Of a stretch of DNA of 12,177 bases, positions 1-6,547 are shown piece after piece. Source of the DNA: Oscillibacter sp. (GTDB lineage: Bacteria > Bacillota > Clostridia > Oscillospirales > Oscillospiraceae); contig JAAWIL010000045.1 of assembly GCA_022796315.1 (NCBI GenBank), positions 1 to 12,177 on the forward strand, in the 5' to 3' direction. How positions within the stretch are numbered: position 1 is the stretch's first letter; every line of letters begins with the position of its first letter. The notes under the pieces were generated by a model, which worked only from the letters and a program-made list of their open reading frames with translations, ran no database searches and was not told where the DNA came from. Position numbers and translations under genes: made by a program.

Positions 1-14
1 CGGAATATCAGTTA

Positions 15-32
15 GAAAGGCTGTTGCCTTTC
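15..32 (+). terminator. Small hairpin, possible terminator of a gene left of the window
   Basis: GAAAGGC (15-21) and GCCTTTC (26-32) form a perfect 7-bp stem with the 4-nt loop TGTT, followed by a poor T-run (CACTTTTACC). A second short palindrome, GCGACA-ACG-TGTCGC, lies at 79-93. I find no credible coding sequence in 1-106, so this is probably intergenic DNA beyond the AraC gene. The T-run is weak, so a terminator role is only a guess. Confidence 0.25.
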
Positions 33-100
33 CGTCACTTTTACCTCTTTGCAGGAAAATCCTACGCAAAGTTTATATGCGACAACGTGTCGCTGCACTA

Positions 101-149
101 CCAAAAGGAGCCGGGCGTACAGGACCTCTGGTCCCCCACGCCCGGCTCC
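101..149 (-). terminator. Rho-independent terminator of the AraC-family gene
   Basis: GGAGCCGGGCGT (107-118) and ACGCCCGGCTCC (138-149) are perfect 12-bp inverted arms. The 19-nt interior contains a second nested 5-bp stem, GGACC-TCT-GGTCC (122-134). Read on the minus strand the hairpin begins 4 nt past the regulator's stop codon and is followed by TTTTGG (106-101). The position and G+C-rich stem fit an intrinsic terminator, although the T-run is only four bases. Confidence 0.7.
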
Positions 150-153
150 TGAT

Positions 154-1005
154 TTACCTCTCTGTCCGCTTCACTACGGGAATCCACACCTCATACCGGG
201 CATCCCGGGGGTCCGGATTCAGGTAGACCTCCAGATCCGGCGCGTTGGCGTACTCGTAGCCGGAGGTGGGCAGCCACTCTGTGACGACCCGCCGCTGGAG
301 GTCCTGAAAGGCCTCCAGCCCCGCGCCCGGAAAAACCGCCCACACCGCCGCCGGAACCGTGTACTCCTCAAACTCCCCTGCGGGACGGGTGCTGGACACC
401 GCGATCAGATACCGCCACCGCTCCGCCTCTCCGCAGACGCTGATCCCCAGCAGTCCCATGGGCGGCGCGTCCATCAGCCCGGCCAGACGCGGAATGGTCC
501 CGTCCTCCGCCGCCCGCTGCCACAGCTGCGGCACCGCGGCGAAATTCTCCTCCAGTTCCTGGGTCAGGGGGGCGGAAATCCCCACCACCCGGAAGGCCGG
601 GCAGGTCTCAATCCGGTAATCCAGGGCCTCGCCGCCCCGCACCGAGAGGGTGAACACCAGGGGCGGGAAGGCCTTCACCGCCGCGCTGCCGCTCCGGACC
701 TCGGAGGGCGCCGCGCCATGGACCGACTGGAAGGCCCGGTTGAACGCCGTGGGAGAACTGTAGCCGTACTTCTCCGCAAGGTCGATGATCCTCTCTCCGC
801 CGCTCCGGAGCTCCACCGCCGCCAGAGACATTCTCCGCCGCCGGATGTACTCCGACAGCGTCGTCCCCGCGAGATAGGTAAACATCCGCTGAAAATGATA
901 CCGGGAACAGCAGGCGATCCTGGCCATCTCCTCATAGCTGATCTCCGACGCCAGGTGTGCCTCCAGGTACTCCATGCTCTCATTTAGACGATCCACCCAT
1001 TCCAT
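154..1005 (-). CDS. AraC-family regulator with GyrI-like effector domain
   Basis: The predicted protein has 283 residues. Residues 1-104 are an AraC/XylS double helix-turn-helix DNA-binding domain: the first helix pair runs through MARIACCSRYHFQRMF, and the second carries the typical IIDLAEKYGYSSPTAFNRAF signature near residues 73-92. Residues about 115-280 resemble the GyrI-like/SOUL small-molecule-binding domain (ending YLNPDPRDARYEVWIPV). This N-terminal HTH plus C-terminal GyrI layout is typical of Rob/SoxS-like and BmrR-related regulators that sense lipophilic compounds or drugs; that role is known for the family and inferred here. The start at 1005 is chosen because GAGGAGG lies 8 nt upstream and the AraC domain begins there; an upstream in-frame ATG at 1128 would add 41 non-conserved residues across the terminator of the preceding gene. 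No efflux pump is next to it, so its target is unknown. Confidence 0.9.
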   Translation of the reverse strand: MEWVDRLNESMEYLEAHLASEISYEEMARIACCSRYHFQRMFTYLAGTTLSEYIRRRRMSLAAVELRSGGERIIDLAEKYGYSSPTAFNRAFQSVHGAAPSEVRSGSAAVKAFPPLVFTLSVRGGEALDYRIETCPAFRVVGISAPLTQELEENFAAVPQLWQRAAEDGTIPRLAGLMDAPPMGLLGISVCGEAERWRYLIAVSSTRPAGEFEEYTVPAAVWAVFPGAGLEAFQDLQRRVVTEWLPTSGYEYANAPDLEVYLNPDPRDARYEVWIPVVKRTER

Positions 1006-1037
1006 GGCTCCGTCCTCCTCTTTGTGAGATTTTCCCC

Positions 1038-1046
1038 ATAGTACCA
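1038..1046 (-). promoter_or_regulatory. Possible extended -10 promoter for the AraC-family gene
   Basis: On the minus strand TGG-TACTAT (1046-1038) is an extended -10 element about 32 bases upstream of the start codon. I see no good -35 at the usual distance, which extended -10 promoters tolerate. A separate promoter is expected because a terminator closes the preceding gene just upstream. Confidence 0.35.
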
Positions 1047-1081
1047 CACCACCGCCGGGCCTTCCTCGCAAATCCTGCCGG

Positions 1082-1106
1082 AAAAAGAGAGGCTCCTCAC
1101 CTCTCC
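1082..1106 (-). terminator. Terminator closing the GNAT-HAD-HAD operon
   Basis: Read on the minus strand, GAGAGG (1105-1100), the 7-nt loop TGAGGAG, CCTCTC (1092-1087) and TTTTT (1086-1082) form a compact intrinsic terminator. The first arm lies in the last codons of the HAD gene and its TGA stop codon is in the loop. The T5 run directly abuts the stem. Confidence 0.7.
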
Positions 1107-1801
1107 AGATACGCCAGAAGCTCCTCAAAACCGCCGTGGGGATAGGGCGTGAGATCCTTCCCCTCCCGGTTGATGAGGCAGTCCGTCAGCAAAAAGACCT
1201 CCAGGCCGGCGGAAGCCGCCGCCAGATCCTCTGTGGCATCGTTGCCCACCATGAGGCACTCCTCCGGAGAGAGCCGGAGCCGCTCCAAGATGTCCCGGTA
1301 GTAATCCGGATTGGGCTTGCAGTGCCGGGTGTCCTCATAGGTCGTGATCAGCGCAAAGTCCTCCGGCTGCAGCCCCGCCCAGCGGACCCGGCTCTCGGTG
1401 GCCACCGCCGGAAAAATGGGGTTGGTGGCCAGCACCGTCCGGAAGCCCAGGGCCTTGGCCCGCTTCACCGCCTCCGCGGCCTGGGGATGGAAGCCGCAAA
1501 AGGCCTTGGCCTCCTGAAACTCCTGCCGGTAAAAGGCCTCAAACAGCGGCAGGTCCGCCAGGGACCGCTCGCCAAACAGCCCGGCGAAGGTCTCCCAGAA
1601 GGCCGCCTCGTTGGTCCGGCTCCCGTCGTTTTTCACCATGGCGGCGGTGCCGGCCCACACAGCCTCCACCAGCTTCTTGGGGTCGTAGCCGTGGGGCGCC
1701 ATCGTCTCCGCCAGCAGGCGGAAGTAGCCCTTGGTAAAGGCGTCCTGGTCCATGGGAAGCAGCGTCCCATCCAGGTCAAAGAGTACTGTAGTCCTTTTCA
1801 T
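1097..1801 (-). CDS. HAD-superfamily phosphatase (subfamily IA)
   Basis: The 234-residue protein has all four HAD motifs: DLDGT at residues 9-13 with nucleophile Asp9 and acid/base Asp11, motif II Thr126 in ATN, motif III Lys162 in CKPNP, and motif IV GNDATED at 187-192. A helical cap domain lies between about residues 16 and 95, as in phosphoglycolate phosphatase-like members. These enzymes hydrolyse small phosphoesters with Mg2+ in the cytoplasm; the substrate cannot be read from sequence. The start has an AGGAG ribosome binding site (minus strand, TTTAGGAGAAAACAG before ATG). It is the third gene of the operon, 39 nt after the YjjG-like gene, and ends in its own terminator. It is only distantly similar to the other HAD protein next door, so a very recent duplication is unlikely. 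Confidence 0.88.
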   Translation of the reverse strand: MKRTTVLFDLDGTLLPMDQDAFTKGYFRLLAETMAPHGYDPKKLVEAVWAGTAAMVKNDGSRTNEAAFWETFAGLFGERSLADLPLFEAFYRQEFQEAKAFCGFHPQAAEAVKRAKALGFRTVLATNPIFPAVATESRVRWAGLQPEDFALITTYEDTRHCKPNPDYYRDILERLRLSPEECLMVGNDATEDLAAASAGLEVFLLTDCLINREGKDLTPYPHGGFEELLAYLER

Positions 1802-1834
1802 CTGTTTTCTCCTAAATAAAAGCAGTCATCCTGC

Positions 1835-1853
1835 GGAGACTCAAAGGGTCTCC
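1835..1853 (-). other. Hairpin around the stop codon of the YjjG-like gene
   Basis: GGAGAC (1835-1840) and GTCTCC (1848-1853) form a 6-bp stem, with the TGA stop codon (minus strand) in the 7-nt loop. It has the same layout as the terminator at 1082-1106 but no adjoining T-run, although GCAG-GATGA-CTGC-TTTTATTT follows on the minus strand. It could cause partial termination or protect the 3' end between two operon genes. Confidence 0.4.
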
Positions 1854-2527
1854 AGCAGCGCCGGAAGCTCCTCCAGCGTCTCCACCGTCCAGTCCGGGCA
1901 GATGTCGGACCGGGACGCTTCCCGGAGGGGGTTGAACCAGCAGGTCCGCAGGCCCGCGTCCCGGGCACCCCGGATATCGGAGGTCAGGCTGTCCCCCACC
2001 ATCAGCGCGGCGGCGGGGTCAAACCTGGGAATGGAGGCGAAGCAGGCCCGGAAAAAGGCGGGGCTGGGCTTGTTGGCCCCCACCTCCTGGGAGATGAACA
2101 CCCCCTTGAAATAGGGGCCGATCCCGGCGCTTTTCAGCCGGCTGCGCTGGATATGGGCGGTGCCGTTGGTGGCTAAGTACAGATCATACCGGGGAGACAG
2201 CTTCTCCAGCAGCTCCGGCGCGCCGGGGACAAAGAAGTGTCCCTGCCCCAGGTAGTCCTCATAGATGCCGCAGACCGCCTCCGGGTCACAGCCGGAGCCC
2301 AGCTCCTCCAGCAGCTGCTGGAAGCGGCCCAGCAGCACCTGGGGGCGGGTAATCTTCCCCTCCTCCAGCAGCCGCCAGTGGGCCGCGTTGATCTCATGAT
2401 ACCGCGCAAGAACAGCCGGAGCCGGGTCGATGTCAAACTGCCGGAGGGTCTTGGACAGCGCCTCTGCCTCCGCTCTCCGGAAATCCAAAATCGTGTCGTC
2501 CAGGTCAAAAAAAATCGTATTCAGCAT
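1841..2527 (-). CDS. YjjG/YfnB-type HAD pyrimidine nucleotidase
   Basis: The 228-residue protein starts with the HAD motif DLDDT (Asp8, Asp10), where the second D-D pair and a following aromatic/charged stretch are typical of the YjjG/YfnB branch. Motif II is TNG at 120-122, motif III Lys153 in NKPSP, and motif IV GDSLTSDI at 178-185. YjjG enzymes dephosphorylate non-canonical pyrimidine nucleoside monophosphates and act as a house-cleaning activity; that role is known for the family and inferred here. The start codon is 9 nt after the stop of the acetyltransferase gene, and its AGGAGG overlaps that stop codon (TAGGAGG), so the two are almost certainly translationally coupled. A generic HAD phosphatase with another substrate is the main alternative. 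Confidence 0.85.
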   Translation of the reverse strand: MLNTIFFDLDDTILDFRRAEAEALSKTLRQFDIDPAPAVLARYHEINAAHWRLLEEGKITRPQVLLGRFQQLLEELGSGCDPEAVCGIYEDYLGQGHFFVPGAPELLEKLSPRYDLYLATNGTAHIQRSRLKSAGIGPYFKGVFISQEVGANKPSPAFFRACFASIPRFDPAAALMVGDSLTSDIRGARDAGLRTCWFNPLREASRSDICPDWTVETLEELPALLETL

Positions 2528-2536
2528 CTTGTCCTC

Positions 2537-2977
2537 CTACTGTTCCACGCCGGGGCGGCACTCCCATACCAGGTGCAGCTCCGCCTCGCCGGTGTTCTCA
2601 TCCACGCCCTCGCTCTGAAGACCAAACCCCTCCCGCCGGTAAAAGGCGGCCGCTCCGAGATTCTTTTGGTAGACGTCCAGCGTCAGGCGGTCCCGGCGGC
2701 CTTTGGCCGCGTCCAGAAGGGCCTTGCCGATTCCACGGGACTGCGCCCCGTACCGGACGAAGAGTCCCTCCAGATGGTCCCCGTTCAGCCCGCAAAAGCC
2801 CTGCGGAACGCCGTCCTCCTCCCAGACCAGCACCTCTGCCTGGGGCAGGAGCTCACCGACCATCTCCCGCCGGTCCGCCCAGTATCGGGCAGGAATGAAG
2901 TCGTGGGCCCTGGTGTTGGCGTCCAGCCAGAGCTCCATCACCTGTTCTAAATCCGTTTTTCGCAGCGCTCTGACCAT
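2537..2977 (-). CDS. GNAT-family N-acetyltransferase, YjaB-like
   Basis: The 146-residue protein fits the single-domain GNAT fold. The acetyl-CoA pyrophosphate-binding loop is QSRGIGKALL at residues 79-88, preceded by the β4 strand HLEGLFVRYG. The following N-L-G-A-A-A-F-Y-R-R-E-G-F (107-118) is the conserved motif B. The N-terminal A-H-D-F-I (24-28) and the spacing resemble E. coli YjaB. Such enzymes transfer acetyl groups from acetyl-CoA to amines; the acceptor is unknown. The start at 2977 has GGAGGG about 6 nt upstream and a proper promoter before it; the in-frame ATG at 3040 would begin inside the -35 box and is rejected. First gene of a three-gene operon. Confidence 0.88.
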   Translation of the reverse strand: MVRALRKTDLEQVMELWLDANTRAHDFIPARYWADRREMVGELLPQAEVLVWEEDGVPQGFCGLNGDHLEGLFVRYGAQSRGIGKALLDAAKGRRDRLTLDVYQKNLGAAAFYRREGFGLQSEGVDENTGEAELHLVWECRPGVEQ

Positions 2978-3011
2978 AGACAGCCCTCCGCCCGATGATG
3001 ATAATAAGGTT

Positions 3012-3040
3012 ATTATAGCAACTGCGCCGGCGGCGGTCAA
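3012..3040 (-). promoter_or_regulatory. Sigma-A-type promoter of the GNAT-HAD-HAD operon
   Basis: On the minus strand TTGACC (3040-3035) is separated by exactly 17 nt from a perfect TATAAT (3017-3012). Transcription would start near 3005, leaving a leader of about 28 nt. AATAA-GG-TTATT (3003-3014) is a small inverted repeat overlapping the -10 and start point and could be an operator, but it is short. Confidence 0.8.
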
Positions 3041-3051
3041 GAACCTGCCTC

Positions 3052-3080
3052 TATGCAGCGGAAGGATTTTCTGTTATACT
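3052..3080 (+). promoter_or_regulatory. Weak promoter candidate for rsmA, divergent to the GNAT operon
   Basis: TATACT (3075-3080) is a fair -10 box with TATGCA (3052-3057) 17 nt upstream as a poor -35. If used, transcription would start near 3087 and give rsmA a leader of about 205 nt that contains the whole repeat element at 3105-3271. No better plus-strand promoter was seen between the two genes. Confidence 0.3.
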
Positions 3081-3104
3081 GCTTTTGAAAAGAGACACAC
3101 CCTC

Positions 3105-3271
3105 TTAGAACCTGTATTCACAACCGATGAACGCCGTCTGGGCGGTCTTATTCCCGCCATACTGCGTCGCTGTTCCTTGCAATCCGTCAGGATTGCCGCG
3201 GAAAATCTCCTTGTCTGACGAGAAAAATCCTCGTCCATCCGGCATCCCCCGATTATGAATACAGGCTCTTA
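3105..3271 (-). repeat. Inverted-repeat-bounded intergenic element, copy 1
   Basis: The ends carry CCTGTATTCA (3111-3120) and TGAATACAGG (3256-3265), a perfect 10-bp inverted repeat that extends imperfectly on both sides, so the element is about 167 bp. Inside are two perfect stems: GCAATCC-GTCA-GGATTGC (3179-3196) and GACGAG-7 nt-CTCGTC (3217-3235). CTCTTA occurs at both flanks (3102-3107 and 3266-3271) and might be a target duplication or part of the inverted repeat. No coding capacity for a transposase is present. A related copy in the other orientation lies at 12083-12177. The layout resembles a MITE or a palindromic repeat family mobilised in trans. Confidence 0.75.
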
Positions 3272-3291
3272 CAAGAAAGGCGGCGAACAGA

Positions 3292-4152
3292 ATGAATCTC
3301 TGCGACCAGCGGACCATCCGGGACCTCCTTTCCCGCCACGGCTTCCGCTTCTCCAAATCCATGGGACAAAACTTCCTCATCGACCCGCAGATTCCCGCAG
3401 ACATCGCGGCGGCCTCCGGGGCGGACGGCTCCTGCGGAGTGCTGGAGATCGGTCCCGGCATCGGCCCTCTGACGGCGGAGCTGGCGGCCCGGGCGGGCAA
3501 GGTGGTGTCCGTAGAACTGGACAAGGCCCTGCTGCCGGTGCTGGAGGAAACCATGGCGCCCTTCCCCCATGTGGAGATCCTCCCCGGCGATGTCTTGAAG
3601 CTGGACCTGGCCGCCCTGGCGGCGGAGAAGTTCCAGGGCCTGACGCCCATCGTCTGCGCCAACCTCCCCTACAACATCACAACGCCCATCCTGGAAAAGC
3701 TCATCGAGACCCCCGCCTTCTCCTCCTTCACCGTGCTGATCCAGCGGGAGGTGGCCCAGCGGCTGGCCGCGCCTCCAGGCTCCGGCGACGGCGGCTCCTT
3801 CTCCCTGTTTTTGCAGTATCACATGGAAGCGGAGCTGCTGTTTACCGTGCCGCCGGAGAAGTTCCTGCCCGCCCCCAAGGTGACCTCCGCTGTGCTGCGG
3901 TGCGTCCGCCGCCCCCATCCGGCGGTGGCCCCGGCGGACGAGGTCCTCTTCTTCCGGGTGATCCGCGGGGCCTTTTTGCTGCGGCGGAAAACCCTGGCCA
4001 ACAGCCTTTCCGCCGCGCTGCCGGGCCTCAGCAAAACGGCGGCCCAGGCCGCCATCCTCCGGTGCGGCCTCCCCGCCGACGTGCGCGGGGAGCGCCTGAC
4101 TCTGGAGGATTTCAAGAAATTGGCAGACTCGTTGGAAATTCCGAAAAAGTAA
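3292..4152 (+). CDS. rsmA: 16S rRNA (adenine1518-N6/adenine1519-N6)-dimethyltransferase
   Basis: RsmA (KsgA) uses S-adenosylmethionine to dimethylate two adjacent adenines in the helix 45 loop of 16S rRNA, a late step in 30S subunit assembly. The 286-residue length is usual for the family. The N-terminal Q-N-F-L (26-29) is the RsmA signature; motif I is EIGPGIGPLT (52-61), acidic ribose-binding Glu75 follows VVSVE, Asp100 lies in LPGD, and catalytic motif IV is NLPYNI (124-129). The C-terminal part (about 200-286) is the helical rRNA-binding domain. The ribosome binding site is modest (AAGGCGG, 7 nt before ATG). The gene stands alone between a repeat element and pckA. Loss of this enzyme gives kasugamycin resistance in other bacteria. 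Identification is secure. Confidence 0.96.
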   Translation: MNLCDQRTIRDLLSRHGFRFSKSMGQNFLIDPQIPADIAAASGADGSCGVLEIGPGIGPLTAELAARAGKVVSVELDKALLPVLEETMAPFPHVEILPGDVLKLDLAALAAEKFQGLTPIVCANLPYNITTPILEKLIETPAFSSFTVLIQREVAQRLAAPPGSGDGGSFSLFLQYHMEAELLFTVPPEKFLPAPKVTSAVLRCVRRPHPAVAPADEVLFFRVIRGAFLLRRKTLANSLSAALPGLSKTAAQAAILRCGLPADVRGERLTLEDFKKLADSLEIPKK

Positions 4153-4164
4153 ACGTTTTTCCTC

Positions 4165-4193
4165 TTGATTTTTCCATCAATTTAGGGTAATAT
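4165..4193 (+). promoter_or_regulatory. Promoter of pckA
   Basis: TTGATT (4165-4170) and TAATAT (4188-4193) are separated by 17 nt. The expected start of transcription is near 4200, giving a leader of about 50 nt with AGGAGG at 4236-4241. TTGAT-6 nt-ATCAA (4165-4180) makes a small inverted repeat over the -35 region. Confidence 0.65.
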
Positions 4194-4207
4194 ATCCATC
4201 GGATATA
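4191..4207 (+). promoter_or_regulatory. Operator-like palindrome at the pckA start point
   Basis: TATATCC-ATC-GGATATA is a perfect 7-bp inverted repeat with a 3-nt centre. It overlaps the 3' half of the -10 box and the expected transcription start, where a bound repressor would block initiation. PEP carboxykinase is carbon-source regulated in most bacteria; which protein might bind here is not known. Confidence 0.45.
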
Positions 4208-4250
4208 AGAGGCAAAATCTTTACGACACTTTAACAGGAGGTATTGCAAT

Positions 4251-5939
4251 ATGTCCACGAAAGCCTACTACCCCAGAACTGAGATCGGCCCCGGCAAGGT
4301 GGGGTTCGCCAAGACCCGCTCCATCATCGAGGCCCCCTTCTACGGCAACAATGTGGTGAAGATCAACTCTCTTCGCGAGGCCTATGACCTCGCCAAGAAC
4401 TCTCCCGGCACGGTTGTCACCGATATGCCCGTATACCGCGGCGAGGAGTTCGGCCTGGAGCCGGACGCCAAGGTGCTGCTGTTCAACGACGGCTCCATCA
4501 CCGGCCGCTATGCCCCCGCCCGCCGGATCACCGGCAAGCCTGGCGTGGATACCGCCGCTCTGGACAAGATCGTCATGGACGCCGTCTATGACACCCGCTG
4601 GAAGACCATGTACCACGCGGAGGTCTTCATCGGCCTGGACCCCGAGTTCATGGTGAAGGCCCACCTCCTGATCCCCGAGGGAGAGGAGAACCTCCTCTAT
4701 AACTGGATGCTGAACTTCCAGTATCAGTCCGATGAGTACGTGAAGATGTACAAGAAGTCCAAGCCCGTGGGCGGCGGCTCCGAGCCCGATATCTATATTT
4801 TCTCCGATCCCCAGTGGACCGGCGCTCCCGGTCAGGAGGATATCTGCGATCCCAAATGCCTGTGCTACTTCAACACCGACACCAACTGCGCCGCCATCCT
4901 GGGCATGCGCTACTTCGGCGAGCACAAGAAGGGCACCCTGACCCTGGCCTGGGCCATCGCCAACCGCAACGGCTACGCCTCCTGCCACGGCGGCCAGAAG
5001 GAGTACACTCTGGATGACGGCAGCAAGTACGTGGCGGCGGTGTTCGGCCTGTCCGGTTCCGGCAAGTCCACCCTGACCCACGCCAAGCACGGCGGCAAGT
5101 ACCCCGCCATCAAGGTGCTCCACGACGACGCTTTCATCATCAACTCCGACACCTGCGCCTCCATCGCTCTGGAGCCCACCTACTTTGACAAGACCTCCGA
5201 CTATCCCGTGCCCGCGGAGGACAACAAGTACCTGCTGACCGCCCAGAACTGCTCCGCCACCCTGGACGAGGAGGGCAAGATCGTTCTGGTCACCGAGGAC
5301 GTCCGCAACGGCAACGGCCGGGCCATCAAGTCCAAGCTCTGGTCCCCCAACCGCGTGGACAAGATTGAGTCTCCCGTCAACGCCATTTTCTGGATCATGA
5401 AGGACCCCACCATCCCCCCCATCGTGAAGCTCAGCGGCGCGTCCCTGGCCTCCGTCATGGGCGCCACCCTGGCCACCAAGCGCTCCAGCGCCGAGCGGCT
5501 CAAGGCCGGCGTGGACCCCAACGCCCTGGTGGTGGAGCCCTACGCCAACCCCTTCCGGACCTATCCGCTGGTGAACGACTATGAGAAGTTCAAGAAGCTG
5601 GTGGCCGAGAAGAACGTGGCCTGCTATATCATCAACACCGGCGACTTCATGGGCAAGAAGGTCCAGAAGGAGGACACTCTGGGCATCCTGGAGGCTGTGG
5701 TTGAGGGCAAGGCCGCCTTCAAGCCCTGGGGTCCCTTCGAGGACATCGAGATCCTGGAATGGGAGGGCTTCGTGCCTGATCTGAAGGATCATGAATATGT
5801 GGCTCAGCTGAAGGCCCGGATGCAGGACCGGCTGAACTACGTAGAGGGTCTCAAGGAGGCCGAGGGCGGCTTCAACGTGCTGCCTGACGACGCGGCCGCC
5901 GCCATCCGTAAGGTTGTGGACGAGGCCAACAGCCTGTAA
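4251..5939 (+). CDS. pckA: ATP-type phosphoenolpyruvate carboxykinase, divergent
   Basis: The enzyme interconverts oxaloacetate + ATP with PEP + CO2 + ADP; in fermentative anaerobes it can also run in the carboxylating direction. The protein has 562 residues, slightly longer than the usual 530-540. The kinase P-loop is GLSGSGKST (266-274), the Mg-binding kinase-2 motif is HDDA (291-294), the metal-ligand segment EHKKG (224-228) and His246 in ASCHGG match Lys213/His232 of the E. coli enzyme, and NGRA (355-358) probably holds the Arg333 equivalent. TGR (84-86) matches the substrate-binding TGR, but the following S-P-K-D-K is replaced by Y-A-P-A-R-R. A strong AGGAGG sits 9 nt before ATG, and codon use is heavily biased towards C-ending codons, which suggests high expression. 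The family is secure; the kinetic direction is inference. Confidence 0.93.
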   Translation: MSTKAYYPRTEIGPGKVGFAKTRSIIEAPFYGNNVVKINSLREAYDLAKNSPGTVVTDMPVYRGEEFGLEPDAKVLLFNDGSITGRYAPARRITGKPGVDTAALDKIVMDAVYDTRWKTMYHAEVFIGLDPEFMVKAHLLIPEGEENLLYNWMLNFQYQSDEYVKMYKKSKPVGGGSEPDIYIFSDPQWTGAPGQEDICDPKCLCYFNTDTNCAAILGMRYFGEHKKGTLTLAWAIANRNGYASCHGGQKEYTLDDGSKYVAAVFGLSGSGKSTLTHAKHGGKYPAIKVLHDDAFIINSDTCASIALEPTYFDKTSDYPVPAEDNKYLLTAQNCSATLDEEGKIVLVTEDVRNGNGRAIKSKLWSPNRVDKIESPVNAIFWIMKDPTIPPIVKLSGASLASVMGATLATKRSSAERLKAGVDPNALVVEPYANPFRTYPLVNDYEKFKKLVAEKNVACYIINTGDFMGKKVQKEDTLGILEAVVEGKAAFKPWGPFEDIEILEWEGFVPDLKDHEYVAQLKARMQDRLNYVEGLKEAEGGFNVLPDDAAAAIRKVVDEANSL

Positions 5940-5948
5940 TTGTGCTCC

Positions 5949-5983
5949 AAACGGCGGGCAGACGATTTGTCTGCCCGCCGTTT
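5949..5983 (+). terminator. Terminator after pckA
   Basis: Perfect 15-bp arms (5949-5963, starting AAACGGCGGG, and 5969-5983) enclose the 5-nt loop GATTT. The A/T ends let it work in either direction, although the T-run is only three bases. The ribosome binding site of the next gene follows 7 nt later, so some read-through may express it. Confidence 0.85.
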
Positions 5984-6001
5984 CCAATATAGGAGGGATT
6001 T

Positions 6002-6493
6002 GTGGAAACGCTGAAAAAGCCTATCTGGCGAGTGCCGCTGGTATTGGGAGGCACCGGCCTGGTCTGCCGGATCATCGGATACATTCTGAGCTTTCTCTGG
6101 GTACCTATTCAAATAGCGCAGGGCCCCGGTCCGGAGGGGTCCTATGTCCTCACCACCGGCCATTTGTCGGCGATCATGGCTGTGATTTCCTTTGTTCTAT
6201 TCTGGCTGGCGGGCTGGCGGCTGATCCGTGGGCTGACCCGGCGGGAGATCTTCCTCTCCGCCTCCATCATGGTGCTGGTCTGCGCCGCGCTGCTGGCCTG
6301 GAAGCAGATCAGCCAGGCCCTGGGCGGATACTCCCTCTGGGCCTACCGGTTCTATGCCCTGGCGGAGGGAACGCTGTGGGCCAGTCAGCTGCTGTACCGG
6401 GTTTTCGATGCCGTAACGGTGCCTTTGACGGTTCCCAGCCTCTTTGTACCGTACCTCTACCTGGTGTTTGGAAGGCGGAGCGTCTCGTCCTGA
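6002..6493 (+). CDS. Small integral membrane protein of unknown function
   Basis: The 163-residue protein has four likely transmembrane helices at about residues 11-35, 55-75, 83-101 and 136-156. Positive loops K5-K6-R10, R73-R76-R80-R81 and R158-R159 suggest both ends are cytoplasmic. I do not recognise a family or catalytic motif. Translation probably starts at GTG 6002, because AGGAGGG (5991-5997) lies directly upstream with 5-nt spacing and no ATG fits as well. It follows the pckA terminator with only 62 nt between the two genes and shows no promoter of its own, so it may depend on read-through from pckA. No link to PEP carboxykinase function can be shown. Confidence 0.72.
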   Translation: METLKKPIWRVPLVLGGTGLVCRIIGYILSFLWVPIQIAQGPGPEGSYVLTTGHLSAIMAVISFVLFWLAGWRLIRGLTRREIFLSASIMVLVCAALLAWKQISQALGGYSLWAYRFYALAEGTLWASQLLYRVFDAVTVPLTVPSLFVPYLYLVFGRRSVSS

Positions 6494-6547
6494 GGCGCTC
6501 CTGTTCTCTGGCCCGCACCTCCTGCCGCCTGGCGCATACACTGGATT

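Noticed and set aside
1006..1128. Longer AraC-family start at 1128
   Set aside because: The 41 extra residues lie partly in the terminator and end of the preceding gene, and the ATG at 1005 has a much better ribosome binding site.
3105..3662. Minus-strand open frame crossing the repeat and the rsmA start
   Set aside because: It joins an antisense stretch of rsmA to the repeat element. The repeat's reading frame is probably open by chance and has no ribosome binding site.
4221..5987. Minus-strand open frame of 588 codons opposite pckA
   Set aside because: Same artefact of biased codon use on the coding strand. The product is Gly/Val/Leu/His repetitive and matches no family I know.
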